This document shows positions 48,078-58,084 of a stretch of DNA of 64,000 bases, piece by piece (the first letter of the stretch is position 1; each line of letters starts with the position of its first letter). The stretch is taken from positions 124,001-188,000 of the forward strand of contig JAMZAV010000793.1 in NCBI GenBank assembly GCA_024449915.1, given 5' to 3'. Source of the DNA: Sweltsa coloradensis. Taxonomy: Eukaryota; Arthropoda; Insecta; Plecoptera; Chloroperlidae. Under the pieces are notes generated by a model. The model did not search any database. It had not been told where the DNA came from and was given only the letters and a program-made list of their open reading frames with translations. The position numbers and the translations under genes were made by a program.

Positions 48078-51000
48078 ATAAAAAATATAGTTAACACTAT
48101 TATTGTAGATGAATGCAGCTGCCATGTACTGTTTGTTTAGGGGTACGTGTTATTTTTTGTTTACTACAATAGTCTACAATATATATTTTCTTAAATCAAT
48201 TGTCGATTATGTGAATAGTCCTTTGTAGAAACATTATCAAATATCTCCCTTGAAATCTTAGATAGGGCCTATTTTATGCGTTATAACTTGCCTACCTGCA
48301 GGAGCTAGCTGCTGAATCTCACTCTGGAACACTGGAAGTCCGATGCCAAGATGTCTTTCCACTCAGCTGGTGTCTCACAAGAAATACGTTGAAACAGCGG
48401 ACATGGCATAGATGACAATCACCTGTGCTAGCTATCAATTATTGCTACTATTTTGATTTAATAAATGCATGATTTAATTAATTTTAAATAAGAATAGTTG
48501 ACTGGGTAATGTAAGTAATTTACAAAGTCGGATCACAGGACGTAACTATTAATTTTTAGTTTTTTTTTCAATGGAATTGTACAAAAACATAAAGATCGAT
48601 CAATTGATATTTTATACTTGCCCCAGTGTACAGTTTCCCAATTTTTATCACTTTGGTGTAAATTGTTACTAGGGAACCATTCGGCAGTAATATTATGCAA
48701 GCGGACACGACAACGGTGATGAGCTATTATTTATAACCAAAGGGCTTCTAACTCCTCATATCGAACTCGAGCTAAACACCATTTCAAATTATTATGAGGT
48801 GGTATATTAGATATTAATTAACCCAAAATATGCTTTTAGTTACTCAGATACTTTCGTTTTGGATTGTAGGTTGGCAACAACTGCTAATCAACTTTTTCTT
48901 ATTTGGTAAAAGTGTAATGGTAGAACTAAGATAGCATTTTGTCTATTCTTGTACTGTTGTCAACCTGTAAATAAGCCAGTATAAGATGTCTGATAAGCAA
49001 TAGAAATATTGTTTGAATGTAAATAAACCATTCATTTTAAATTTATTCGAATAGTAGTGGAAAGCAAACAAATTAATTATATGAATTTCAACTGCTCTAT
49101 AAAGTCCATCACTATGATGAATTTGTAATTACCATATTACTCGTCCACCTTTGCAAATGTAGTTTATATATAATAAAAAAGAGAATATAGTACTAATGAA
49201 AACTTCAAGGCACTCAAGTAACTACTAGTAAGCTAGTGACTAAAAGTTAGCCACCTAGCCTTCTACGAGTAGTATTTTCTACTTCGGTCGTCGATATGTT
49301 TTCTTGAAAAATAGTTGTTTGTGATACCTTATTCTTCACAAGCACGTGGCACATGCAAGCAATCAACACGTTTTGAGATTGGGTAAGTATTAAATAAAAC
49401 ACTTTTACACAAGAGATGTAGCATTTTAATGCTCACAATTTTCAAAAACAGTTTACACGAGACACGTTTGTTTACCAGTTTCGGATTTGCGGAGGTATTT
49501 CATCGGACATGATGTGGTTTTTGAAAGCAACATACAAGTGTTCAGGGTACCTTCACTTACAACTTACATACACTTAGCGATAAGATGAAATTTTACACAT
49601 GAAATTATGGTTCCGTATACTTTTTTAAGGCGAAACATGATGTTTTAAATAGAATTTCCATAATCAAAATATAACAGCTTGAGAATGAGAATTATTTTAC
49701 TGATACGTATACAATTCAATCTCCATCTTGACCAACATTTCTTTGCCCACTGAAATCGTATACATGACTATCGTTTCTATATGAGAGTTTGCAATGGCAT
49801 TATTAAATAACGTTATTGAACGGGTTCAGACATGGTGGTCAAGATGAAAATTGGTGTACAAGGAAATTACTTTTGTAAGCAGTAAAATGAGGTAGCCTAA
49901 AAATTTATATTTAAAAATGTTAGGTACAAATATATTTTATGAATGACGAATCTAATAACAAAGGTTTATTTAAAATTTATTTAAAAAATATTGTATCATT
50001 CGATTTGTACTGCCAAATGACTTTCTTGTGTGACTGATTTGAGTTGGCAAGTAACGTGGCAAGAAAACGGCCCAATAAAGAAGGATATAAATGGTTTTAA
50101 ACCACCTGAGTTGCAGTGTTACTATTGTATACTAGTGTTCCAATCGTATGCACTTGACTGTACACACATATATAATCTGCTCATATAACTTACGTAAAAT
50201 CTCAAGGATGTGTGAGGAGCCAAGGGTGAGAGTGAAAAAGAAAAATAAGCGAAAATAATCACAACAGATAACAATTATGTTTTTACAACAGCACAACCTT
50301 TTTTGAAAATCTGCACAACAGTAGTTTTAATAAAGAGGACACGGGTAGGCGGGATAACGAGGGATAGAACAGGGCAGGGCGGGAATGGAAGGAGGTCTGG
50401 TTTCAGTCGGCCTGTAGGAGATGGCACACACTGGGATGACAGCGAGGGGCTAGGATTAGAAGGGGATATTCTCTAAGCCTACATGTACTTCTTACATCAC
50501 TGTGTATAATATTATGTAACGGGCAGTCACAGTTACTCGGACATGGTTCGAGAGTACTCTGCGATACGTCGAATATTTCACAAAATGTCACAAGCCCCGT
50601 CTTTATCTAATGTTCATTTCGGGGCTGACATAGTCTAAAATATGATACATTATATATAATATTACAATTAACTATAATATTTGATTTTCTCTACAAAGTC
50701 TTTCTTGTTTAGTTTAAATGGGTCTTTCGGAGATCTTCGGTGAGGTGGGGCGACAGCAATCTCAATGATATTTCCAAAAAACTCGAAGTTACAAAGAGGG
50801 TTTCGTTTAATGAGGGGCATTTTTTCATCATTCGTCACTGACACACAAACATTAAAACATGCAAACACTACCCTGACATATCCACAGATTCCCTCTTATT
50901 ACGGTATAACAAAAACATCGACTTTATATCATAATACGGGATCTTCCTTTTCAACGAAGACTTGTGTTCATTTCAAAAAACACGCGATTGAAATCTAACG

Positions 51001-51120
51001 AGTCATATGTTACAAATATTTGTACAAGCCTCCCTTACGTTACTGTCTTGGGAAAACAACACGTCAACAATATTTTGTACAATTAGTCATCACATTTAAT
51101 TAACTCTAAGTTCATTTCGA
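48078..51120. other. no gene seen downstream of hth
   Basis: AT-rich from 48.1 to 50.2 kb, with a more complex stretch at 50330-50640. Part of it could belong to a longer hth 3' UTR on the minus strand. No exon recognised. Confidence 0.45.
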
Positions 51121-51400
51121 TTGTTTTACGGTTTTCTTCGTGTTTCTAGACGCCCTTACAACGCGCGAGCACCATTTTATTCTCGACGGCAGAGGCCATC
51201 TTGTTCCAACGGCAGCCATTTTGATCGACGGCGCCATCTTGTTGTCAGCAGCAGCGGAGGCCAGACGTCGCGAAATGACGTCACGTCCACTGGAGTTTGC
51301 AACGGTGATGATGTTTAAGAGAAAACCGACTGGAGTCCTCGGAAGGTCGGTCGAGTTAGATCTCTTCTCGTTGAAGCTCAGCCGGAGCAACTAAAAGAAG
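51121..51400. promoter_or_regulatory. CpG-rich island with YY1/Pho-type cluster and CRE
   Basis: On the plus strand GCCATCTTG (51195-51203), GCCATTTTG (51215-51223) and GCCATCTTG (51233-51241) recur every 18-20 bp, each after a (CG)ACGGC motif. On the minus strand these read CAAGATGGC, the YY1/Pleiohomeotic consensus. TGACGTCA follows at 51276-51283. It lies about 0.75-1 kb beyond the hth stop codon. It could be a promoter, a Polycomb-type element, or part of a long hth 3' UTR. Overlapping open frames on both strands (84 and 92 codons) have no recognisable domain. Confidence 0.4.
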
Positions 51401-51635
51401 GAGAAGAAGTGTTGACAACATGGAACGTGATTTTTAAAGCTCGACGGTCTCAACCTAGTTTCTTGAAGAAATTGACAAAGATGACAAGTAGAATGAGGGT
51501 TGAAACTGCTAGAACACAACACATTCATTACATCGATACGTGATCGACAAGTCACAAATTTCGAAAAAAAAATACGAATTGATATTTTGCTAGTCAATGT
51601 ATGTATACTTTTGAACTTAGATTAATATGGTTCAA

Positions 51636-52135
51636 GTAAAATTTATTGTCACCATAACATCGTTAGGTATACTATACGGGTGTAAATATTTTCAGTACAC
51701 AAGTAGCCAATGTAGCAAGTCGTCTTTATCCTTATTTTTATTACAACACTTACAAAACTTATAACCTTACAATTTCACAAATCTTTGGTTACTCATTGTC
51801 AGTAATTTGTTTTTAATTACCCTAGATCTAAAAAAGCTTAGCACTGCATTAATATTGAGATAAAAATATGTGTGACATATCAAATGTTTTCATCTAGATG
51901 GGCCAAGAGTAATGACTGAGCAATAAAAACAAGTTTGGTGTCTGCAAATAGCTGGACGCTAATTGCTATGGGGTATGTGATATAAGTACGAAAAACGAAA
52001 ACGTAGATTAATATCAATTATTTAAAAGTGGCGATGAAAAAGTACTTTATTATTTTTTGACAAAGGTGTAAACACATGCGTGATGGGAATGATGGAGTAT
52101 GTGGAAAGGTTACCTGGTGATGGCGGGTTCTCGGA
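51636..52135 (-). other. hth: probable hth 3' UTR (end uncertain)
   Basis: The sequence after the hth stop codon on the minus strand is AT-rich and non-coding. AATAAA poly(A) signals (TTTATT on the plus strand) occur at 52046-52051, 51737-51742 and 51642-51647; the listed end follows the last of these. Hth/Meis 3' UTRs are often long, so the transcript could run on past 51 kb. A donor-like CAG|GTAACC at 52113 could also splice within the UTR. The end is an inference, not seen. Confidence 0.4.
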
Positions 52136-52278
52136 CTACAGATGCCCGTAGTACTGTGGCGGGTAGTGGTACTCGTTGTGGAAGCCGGGGTCGCCAGGTG
52201 GCCGATGCATCATTTGAGCCTGTCCGTCCATCATGTATCCCATGGAGGCGCCGTCCGGACTGTAAGCACCACTCGGAC
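52136..52278 (-). CDS. hth: homothorax (Meis family) terminal coding exon
   Basis: Encodes the last 46 residues of a Homothorax/Meis TALE homeodomain transcription factor, a nuclear cofactor that in known systems partners Extradenticle/Pbx and Hox proteins on DNA. Read on the minus strand, an AG acceptor (52280-52279, after a C/T-rich run) is followed by GT, which completes a Gly codon begun in the previous exon, then PSGAYSPDG, MGYMMDGQAQ, MMHRPPGDPGFHNEY and an end in YYGHL with a TAG stop at 52138-52136. The MMHRPPGDPGFH block and a Tyr-rich end in HL are, as I remember, hallmarks of insect Hth; vertebrate MEIS proteins share only the PDG..MG..MDGQ pattern. The exon follows the homeodomain exons, about 5.6 kb away, and its phase fits both of them. 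A GTAAC donor-like site lies 22 nt after the stop. Identity is secure; whether this is the only 3' exon is not. Confidence 0.95.
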
Positions 52279-52300
52279 CTGCGTGAGGAGAGAAAACTAA

Positions 52301-52455
52301 AGGTCACTGGGGTCACATCCCTGTCCCCTCCCCGCCCGGCGCATGGGACTTGCGGGGGCGGGGAGAAGACCGGCGCATTGGGGTCTATAAGTACAAGGTC
52401 ACTGGGGTCACATCCCTGTCCCCTCCCCATGGGACTTGCGGGGGCGGAGGATTAG
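52301..52455. repeat. 95-bp intronic tandem duplication carrying DR3 motifs
   Basis: Two copies with a 95-bp period (52301-52395 and 52396-about 52455) lie in the hth intron, starting 23 bp before the terminal exon's first base. Each copy begins with AGGTCACTGGGGTCA, two nuclear-receptor half-sites spaced by 3 bp, followed by CCCTGTCCCCTCCCC and ATGGGACTTGCGGGGGCGG. The second copy lacks an internal GCCCGGCG and is shortened. It is markedly more GC-rich than the surrounding intron. Confidence 0.85.
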
Positions 52456-55400
52456 CTCATTGCGGGCTAACTCTTTACTTTTCTACTTAGTGCATGGTAT
52501 TGTGGTTAAATCCCTAGTCCTTCCCCTTTCCTGAATTATTGGACTGAAACATGGGGATGGAAAGAGAAAAAAGGTAAACACAATAGGGACACATCCCGGT
52601 TAAACTACAGAAGGTACAATAAGTCTCCACTCCTTTCTCGCAATGAATAGATTGAATAATATGAAGTTTAGTATGACGAACATGAAACTAAAATTTTCAC
52701 CAAAAACTTTGGTTATAACAATCTGCCCTCTACAATAAAATATATTGCATGACGTTTGTGCTGGAGTCAGGGAGGCAGCCTACAAACGGTGCCCAATTAA
52801 TAACGATCAATTGAATAACCCACCAAGATGATTTCATGATAAATCTGTCACAGGCTATACGCAATTAGACGTTTGTTATAAACAATGTAACGATAAGAGG
52901 TCGCCATCAGCCGAGGATAAAACGATTGATTCGGACGAGTCGTCTTAACGAGACAGACTGAAGTTCGCCGTCACGACTTGCACCTTTTCGGCGAGATCAT
53001 CAGATAAGAGAGTTCTAAAGTCACAACCGTCATTACGAGGAAGACAACAGATATCAAGAGATCTTTTTGCAACTCATCTCGGAGGGGCCGCGTTGTTTGG
53101 GGGGACGTTAATGTCCCTCTCGGCACTCTTATCTGAGAGTGCGAGGCAAGGTCCTATTAAAGGTATAAAGCAATTAACTCTGTTATGTGGGGGTGTTTTA
53201 ATGTCTCTAACTCAGATTAGGTAAGCATCAGCCACCCCGAGCGCAAGCTAAAGTACATATACACTCCCTTTCTACTGGATTCGTGAATCTGGCAATAGGA
53301 AATAATTGCATCCGAGATCTGATCATTTCACAGTATCATTTTTTAATGCATCAGCACTACACAAAATAGAAAAAATACTACTAATTGGAGATTAAAATGG
53401 TTGACATCGACGTTTGTCTGACGAGTGCTGGGGAATGTTAGCAGTTACTCTAAGAAGTCACTGTTTACGTCCTACTTACACTCTACGAGAAATTCCAATT
53501 CCAAGTGTATGACACTTTAGAATTATTGGTGGTGCAGCTAAATAACAGCTTGGAACTTGAAAGGTTGCAATGAGACTTAATTTTCATCAAATATTTCAAC
53601 GCACTTTGCAAATTTAACATAATGAGTGAATTTAATTTCCCAACCTATGTTGCGACATTAAAATAATAATGTTGGTTACAAGGTTGAGCACCACTCTTAG
53701 AAACAAGGAAACACATCAATATACGCATGTTTAATATTGGGCACTGTGGAGCGAGTTTTTTTTTAAAATGGAAAATATTACGGTGTTATGAGTATGACTT
53801 ATGAATGGGATTTGTGTGTGCAGTTAATAATAAGTACGTATTTAGATTTGTGAAAGTACTAATCTGTTATAGTTGATTGATTTTACATTTTCATCTTTTG
53901 TGGCCCATTTCCGTCACTCCAGTAGCGTTGCTTTCCGTGGCCAGGCGTATGTGTGAGTCGTGGTTTATGTTTCTAGAAATGAGAATAGAGGATGGATTGA
54001 AGGATTTCCAGCTCTGATATAATTGCGCCGCATCTGTGGCCGTTATTACGATAGCGTCTTAACGGTAGCAATAAAGAAGGGAAGACACAACCAGAACAGA
54101 GGCTGAATGGTGACCAACAAAAAGCCATTCCGGCTGTTTGATTGTTGAATGTTGAGGGAATCCGGAACACATTTCCGTGTTCCGGTGTGGTAACTCCCGG
54201 CTTGAGATCAACCACTAAAGAGCTTCTCGGTTCATTCGGTCTCAGATCGGTTCCTGCTCAACTGAGCGGCTCAATTAGTAGCTAGACTGTCGCTCGTGCT
54301 CGCTGTGCGCGCGTAGTCATAATCATGCCGAATTTCGCGTTTGCTTCACGGTTTACGGTTGCTTCACAAACAAAATGAGACATAATATATGTAAGAAACT
54401 GATTTTAGATTAAGTTTTGAAGTTGAGAATAGTGCAACATTCTTATCTGTTAAAATGGTTGAGCATTTTAAAATTAAAAGTTTAATGTTTATTCAAGTAC
54501 ATTGTGTGGGTCAGCATGTACAAGTATAGAGATCGACGAACTGGTCAAGATGACAAAGATATTTACTTTCAATGGATTCTGTTTTATGTATGTGTATGTC
54601 GGCAAGCTCATAACAACAAGATCTATCTATACATCGAATGAACGTGGCTATCAGATCAGAATGCAGCACCACTCTATTTATCTCTTCTTGGCATACAGTG
54701 TTCACGTATCCATCTATCCTATCGATGCGTGACTGTAGCTTTTTTCATACCCGCTCCATCATTGGTTCTGGAAATTTATCAGTTTGTTTTCGAACTGTCA
54801 GGATGAGTTTTTACCGACAGCGAATCGATACGTTTCAGTGAAAGCAGGTCAGGATTGTTTTTCCTCTTTCCGTTTGAATTATGAAGAATCCATCCTGTAA
54901 GACGCAAGAGTTTTAAAGGAAAAAAAATACTTACGACGCGAAAAAAATAATCCAAAAAGTGGATAGGGGACATGAAATGTATCATGGCTATCCGAGAGTG
55001 CACTTTCCTCTCCCTTCTTCCATTCTAACCCCTCATTGATTCTCATATCTCTTCCTCTTTCTACAGCATTGATCCTCCACGTCTGTCCTTGTCCATCTTA
55101 TTGAACTCGTATTTCACATCGCCATGGGGTTGAGAAATGGCTGGAGTCATTGACCTCCACGGGCCGATCCATCACCAATGACAAGCTCACGATCAGAAGG
55201 GAGAGATTTCTACTGGTTGATGGGATCGGCTGCTTTCGAGCTACGGGCTCAAGAGGTTATTTATTGGATGGGGGTGAAAGAAAAGACCGTAGCCATTGAT
55301 GGCTGCTAGTGGAAAAGTGTGTTTGTGGTGTTGAAATGCCTGCTTGCCGATTTCAATTATCGGTTACGACGCCCGCCGTCTTATTTGTGGGCATGGCGTC

Positions 55401-55850
55401 GACGTCTTCAGTAGCAATATAACCCCCATAGTCGCCTAACTATCGGGGGAGGCAGAAATCACTGTGTCACTCGAACGACAACGGCAAAGAGCACAAATCT
55501 TCGTGTTTGTTTTGAGCATCTTTTGTGTATTGACATAACGAGTTTTCCCAGCTTTCTCTAGAGTTGCTAACGACCCCGCTCCATTACAATGATTGTGGAA
55601 AACATCTTCAGTACATCTCGCTCCTCGGAGGACGTCGATGACTGACTGATCCGACACAACAAAGATGAAAGTTCACTGACAAAAGGCTCTTGGTGCGTAT
55701 TCTACATTGGATGGATGTGGGGGTGGGTGGTGTTGGGGAGTATGGAAACCGCTGGACAGGGGGTGGGGTGGGGTGGACGGTAAAGTGGACATCCAGCATG
55801 CACAGAGCGCCGCTCGCTCGGGAAGAGGCGCCATTACAAATTGACGTCGC

Positions 55851-55860
55851 TGATTGATGG
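55851..55860 (+). promoter_or_regulatory. composite Pbx/Exd-Hox site TGATTGATGG
   Basis: Exact match to the classic Pbx/Exd-Hox composite element, in the hth intron and next to a CpG-rich segment (about 55800-55930). A 10-mer match can arise by chance in tens of kilobases, so the context is suggestive only. Confidence 0.35.
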
Positions 55861-56329
55861 CGAGAGGGGACGCTCAGCGTCGCACGTTACACTGGCTTGC
55901 CGTCTATCCTGACACAAAGACGACCGGGTCAGGTTAGAAGTGACCATAGGATGCTGCAACAGTATCTCTGTTCCAATTAAAAAGTGTTGTCTTTAAAAAA
56001 TAGCGTCGCTGAATCACGGATTCGGATAACGTGTTCCATTGGAATATAATTAGATTATAAGTATAGATTGAAATGAATGTGACATTTTCCTAAACCAATA
56101 TCATTTTTTCGTTTCGTCGAAAGAACATTATCATTGAGATTGAAATCCAGCCCTTTCCAATTAACTGGGATTTAAAATAATGATTTTAGAGCATCTTTTT
56201 GTTATATTATTTTGTTTTGCATAAATAGCCGAATCTAAAAAATGGGACACCATTAATTGGCAAATGCTTTGGTAAAATGAAATAAATTGGTTCTAAAAGT
56301 GGCGTCTGGAGAACAAACTAAACAAACCG

Positions 56330-56660
56330 CCAAAGACAGACAGGTCAATAGACTCGCGAGTGGTTTTCGATCACCCGATGACAAGATCACGAGACCCGTC
56401 CCTCTGACGTCACCGAGAGCGATAGGAGACCTCTAGGACACGTTTTAACTCGAATAAAAGTCCGACAAGGTCTTTATCTCCCCGTTGCCTTTACCTCAAC
56501 ACACAACAACACTTCCAGCGGACGAGACGAATTAATAGCGAGATTTATAAAGTGCTATGCTATCTCTGAATTACATAGTTCCAAGTTGTAATCAATATCG
56601 GGCTCCATTATCCCGTCTCGCTGTACCCTGGGAATCAATTAGCCACCGCGACAATGGAGC
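56330..56660. promoter_or_regulatory. candidate intronic enhancer (GC-richer, non-repetitive)
   Basis: A complex stretch in the hth intron with no repeat similarity to the rest of the window. It includes TGACGTCA at 56405-56412 and a TTTATAAAG Hox-like AT core near 56545. No sustained open frame or recognisable domain was seen. The call rests on composition and locus context only. Confidence 0.25.
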
Positions 56661-57562
56661 GAGGCATTCATGTTTCTAGCCGGAGAAAAGATGATCAAAA
56701 CTGACTCAAATGGTAATCCGGTTCGGGAACACGATTCTCCACTTTATAGCGAGGCCGGACTCGACGTTATGCGCTCCGTTATTCGACGTGTAATGGGCCG
56801 TAAAAAAATATTTTTGGTCGATTCAGTGATATTTTCCGAACACCGTGACACGTCTTTGGCCATAAACATTATATTTCGTTGAAGGTGTTTTAAATGGGGT
56901 TTTAATAGAAAAGAGAGTTGGCTCTTTGATAAGATTCCGGTTAACGACCGATGGCACGGGATGAAGTGCATTGATTCGCCCGCCATGGCCGTATGAAACG
57001 TTATGGCCAGTCCAGGCGGCCGTAAGCGGTAGTTCCAAGTAAAGTGTTGCTATTCACGTGTAGTAAAACAGCCAATGGGCCCCTCCTGTGTCTTTCCACG
57101 GACGTCTCGTCTTCGCAGGATGCAACAGCGCGTCACGTCTCGGATCTCCTGTTAATAGGTGAGGTCTGGAGTTGAGGTGGGAATAATGATGGCTGATGGC
57201 GAACGACCCCAGTTTACGACGGGAGAAAGAGAGAGTGGAAGAGGATGGGAAACACTTCAATCTGTTTTAGTATTCTGGAAACGAGAGACGTTCGTTGGCT
57301 GCACACGCGAAAAGAAATGCAAGAAAACATGAAGAAGAAATTAAGACTTTTGAAAGCTACAACAAACAACTACTCCACGTTTCAATGACGATGTGACTTT
57401 TAAGGGGTTGAGCGGGGGGAGAGAGGGGAGGATTTGTGTCTGATAACAGATTATCAAACATGTTTTGCCACGTCAATAGAAAGCAAAGTATACCCAGTAA
57501 AATACAATAAATTATAATGAGAAGAAAATATTTCAGGAAAGTGAAAATTGAAAAGACCCACC

Positions 57563-57672
57563 ACCGTTCTTCAACTTTCCCAAGGTTCCACACATCGCTA
57601 AAAACTACAGAGTGGCAACCGTTCTTCAACTTTCCCAAGGTTCTACACATCGTTAAAAACTACAGAGTGGCT
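57563..57672. repeat. 55-bp tandem duplication near hth exon A
   Basis: Two copies with a 55-bp period, 57563-57617 and 57618-57672, differ at only a few bases (for example TTCCACACATCGC versus TTCTACACATCGT). They lie about 225 nt downstream of the exon A donor in gene direction. No coding sense was found. The near identity points to a recent duplication. Confidence 0.9.
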
Positions 57673-57897
57673 AAGATCAAACGTAGAGTGAATTAAAAAA
57701 AATTGTATTTCAACACAGAGTGCATGCATTACAGTTAGGCAAATTTCCGAATAAGAATTGTTGCTACTCCGTATCCAAACAACTATAAAAATATACCAGA
57801 TTAAAGTGATTATTCAAAAAAAAAAATTATAATGTTGTACTGGTATAGGTGAGTGAATGATACTGAATGAGTGCCCGTGTTATCAGGGCGGACTTAC

Positions 57898-57956
57898 CCG
57901 CCCGGTTTGATTGGTCTATCATGGGCTGGACGATTCGGCGCCGAGCGTTGATGAAC
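57898..57956 (-). CDS. hth: homothorax alternative homeodomain exon A (Met form)
   Basis: A 59-nt internal exon encoding FINARRRIVQPMIDQSNRA, the third (recognition) helix and C-terminal border of a TALE homeodomain. Its first G completes the Trp48 codon (TG from the upstream exon); Ile50, Asn51 and the Arg53-55 run are the TALE DNA-contacting residues. The acceptor AG (57958-57957) follows a strong C/T tract of about 30 nt with a CTAAC branch-point candidate (A at 57986). The donor is a consensus GTAAGT (57897-57892). The last base starts a Gly codon finished by the terminal exon, giving NRA-G-PSG. The protein is the canonical Meis/Hth sequence with Met at position 60. A second version of this exon lies immediately upstream in the gene. 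Inclusion of both would shift the frame, so this is read as one of a mutually exclusive pair; its strong splice signals suggest it is the default choice (inference). Confidence 0.96.
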
Positions 57957-58016
57957 CTTAGGAAGAGAGAGACAGAGAAGAGGGGTTAGAGAGAGAGCAA
58001 TGATAAGTCGACTTAC
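57957..58016 (-). other. hth: 60-nt spacer intron between hth exons B and A
   Basis: The spacer starts with the exon B donor GTAAGT and ends with the exon A acceptor TAAG. A CTAAC branch-point candidate has its adenosine at 57986, only about 31 nt from the exon B 5' splice site and 29 nt from the exon A 3' splice site. The 3' half is nearly pure C/T. In well-studied mutually exclusive pairs, such as alpha-tropomyosin, a branch point placed too near the upstream donor blocks B-to-A splicing by steric hindrance. This spacer has the same geometry, although some insect introns of about 55-65 nt do splice, so the block could be partial. Confidence 0.75.
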
Positions 58017-58084
58017 CGCTCGCACCTGCGCGATTCGATTGATCGATCAACGGTTGGACGATTCTCCGTCTCGCGTTGATAAAC
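58017..58084 (-). CDS. hth: homothorax alternative homeodomain exon B (Leu form, +GAS)
   Basis: A 68-nt internal exon encoding FINARRRIVQPLIDQSNRA followed by GAS, a second copy of the Hth recognition-helix exon. The acceptor is CTGCAG (AG at 58086-58085) after a weak polypyrimidine stretch. The donor is a consensus GTAAGT (58016-58011). A weaker donor, GTGCGA (58025-58020), would shorten it to 59 nt, exactly the length of exon A, and remove GAS. Compared with exon A the protein differs only at residue 60 (Leu for Met), yet 13 of 19 codons differ synonymously. That pattern means an old duplication held by selection on the protein, not a recent copy or a pseudogene. Entry and exit phases equal those of exon A, so either joins the terminal exon in frame. 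A, B or both may be expressed; transcript data are needed. Confidence 0.93.

Larger units (their letters stand above)
52456..57562 (-). other. hth: hth intron between terminal exon and exon A
   Basis: No further coding exon was recognised in this intron. Much of it is unusually non-repetitive and moderately GC-rich for the window, notably 52860-53250, 55030-56000 and 56330-57260. Short motifs seen include TGATTGATGG at 55851-55860 and a CRE (TGACGTCA) at 56405-56412. The open frames here are short and match no family I know. I read the GC-richer stretches as candidate enhancers of a developmental locus, without proof of conservation. Confidence 0.6.

Noticed and set aside
51112..51394. Overlapping 84- and 92-codon open frames on both strands
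   Set aside because: Both arise from the GC-rich repeated ACGGC/GCCATCTTG block; no known domain or splice context.
52099..52455. 118-codon plus-strand frame and 106-codon minus-strand frame at the hth terminal exon
   Set aside because: They are shadows of the true minus-strand hth exon and of the GC-rich tandem duplication beside it; neither is in the hth frame.
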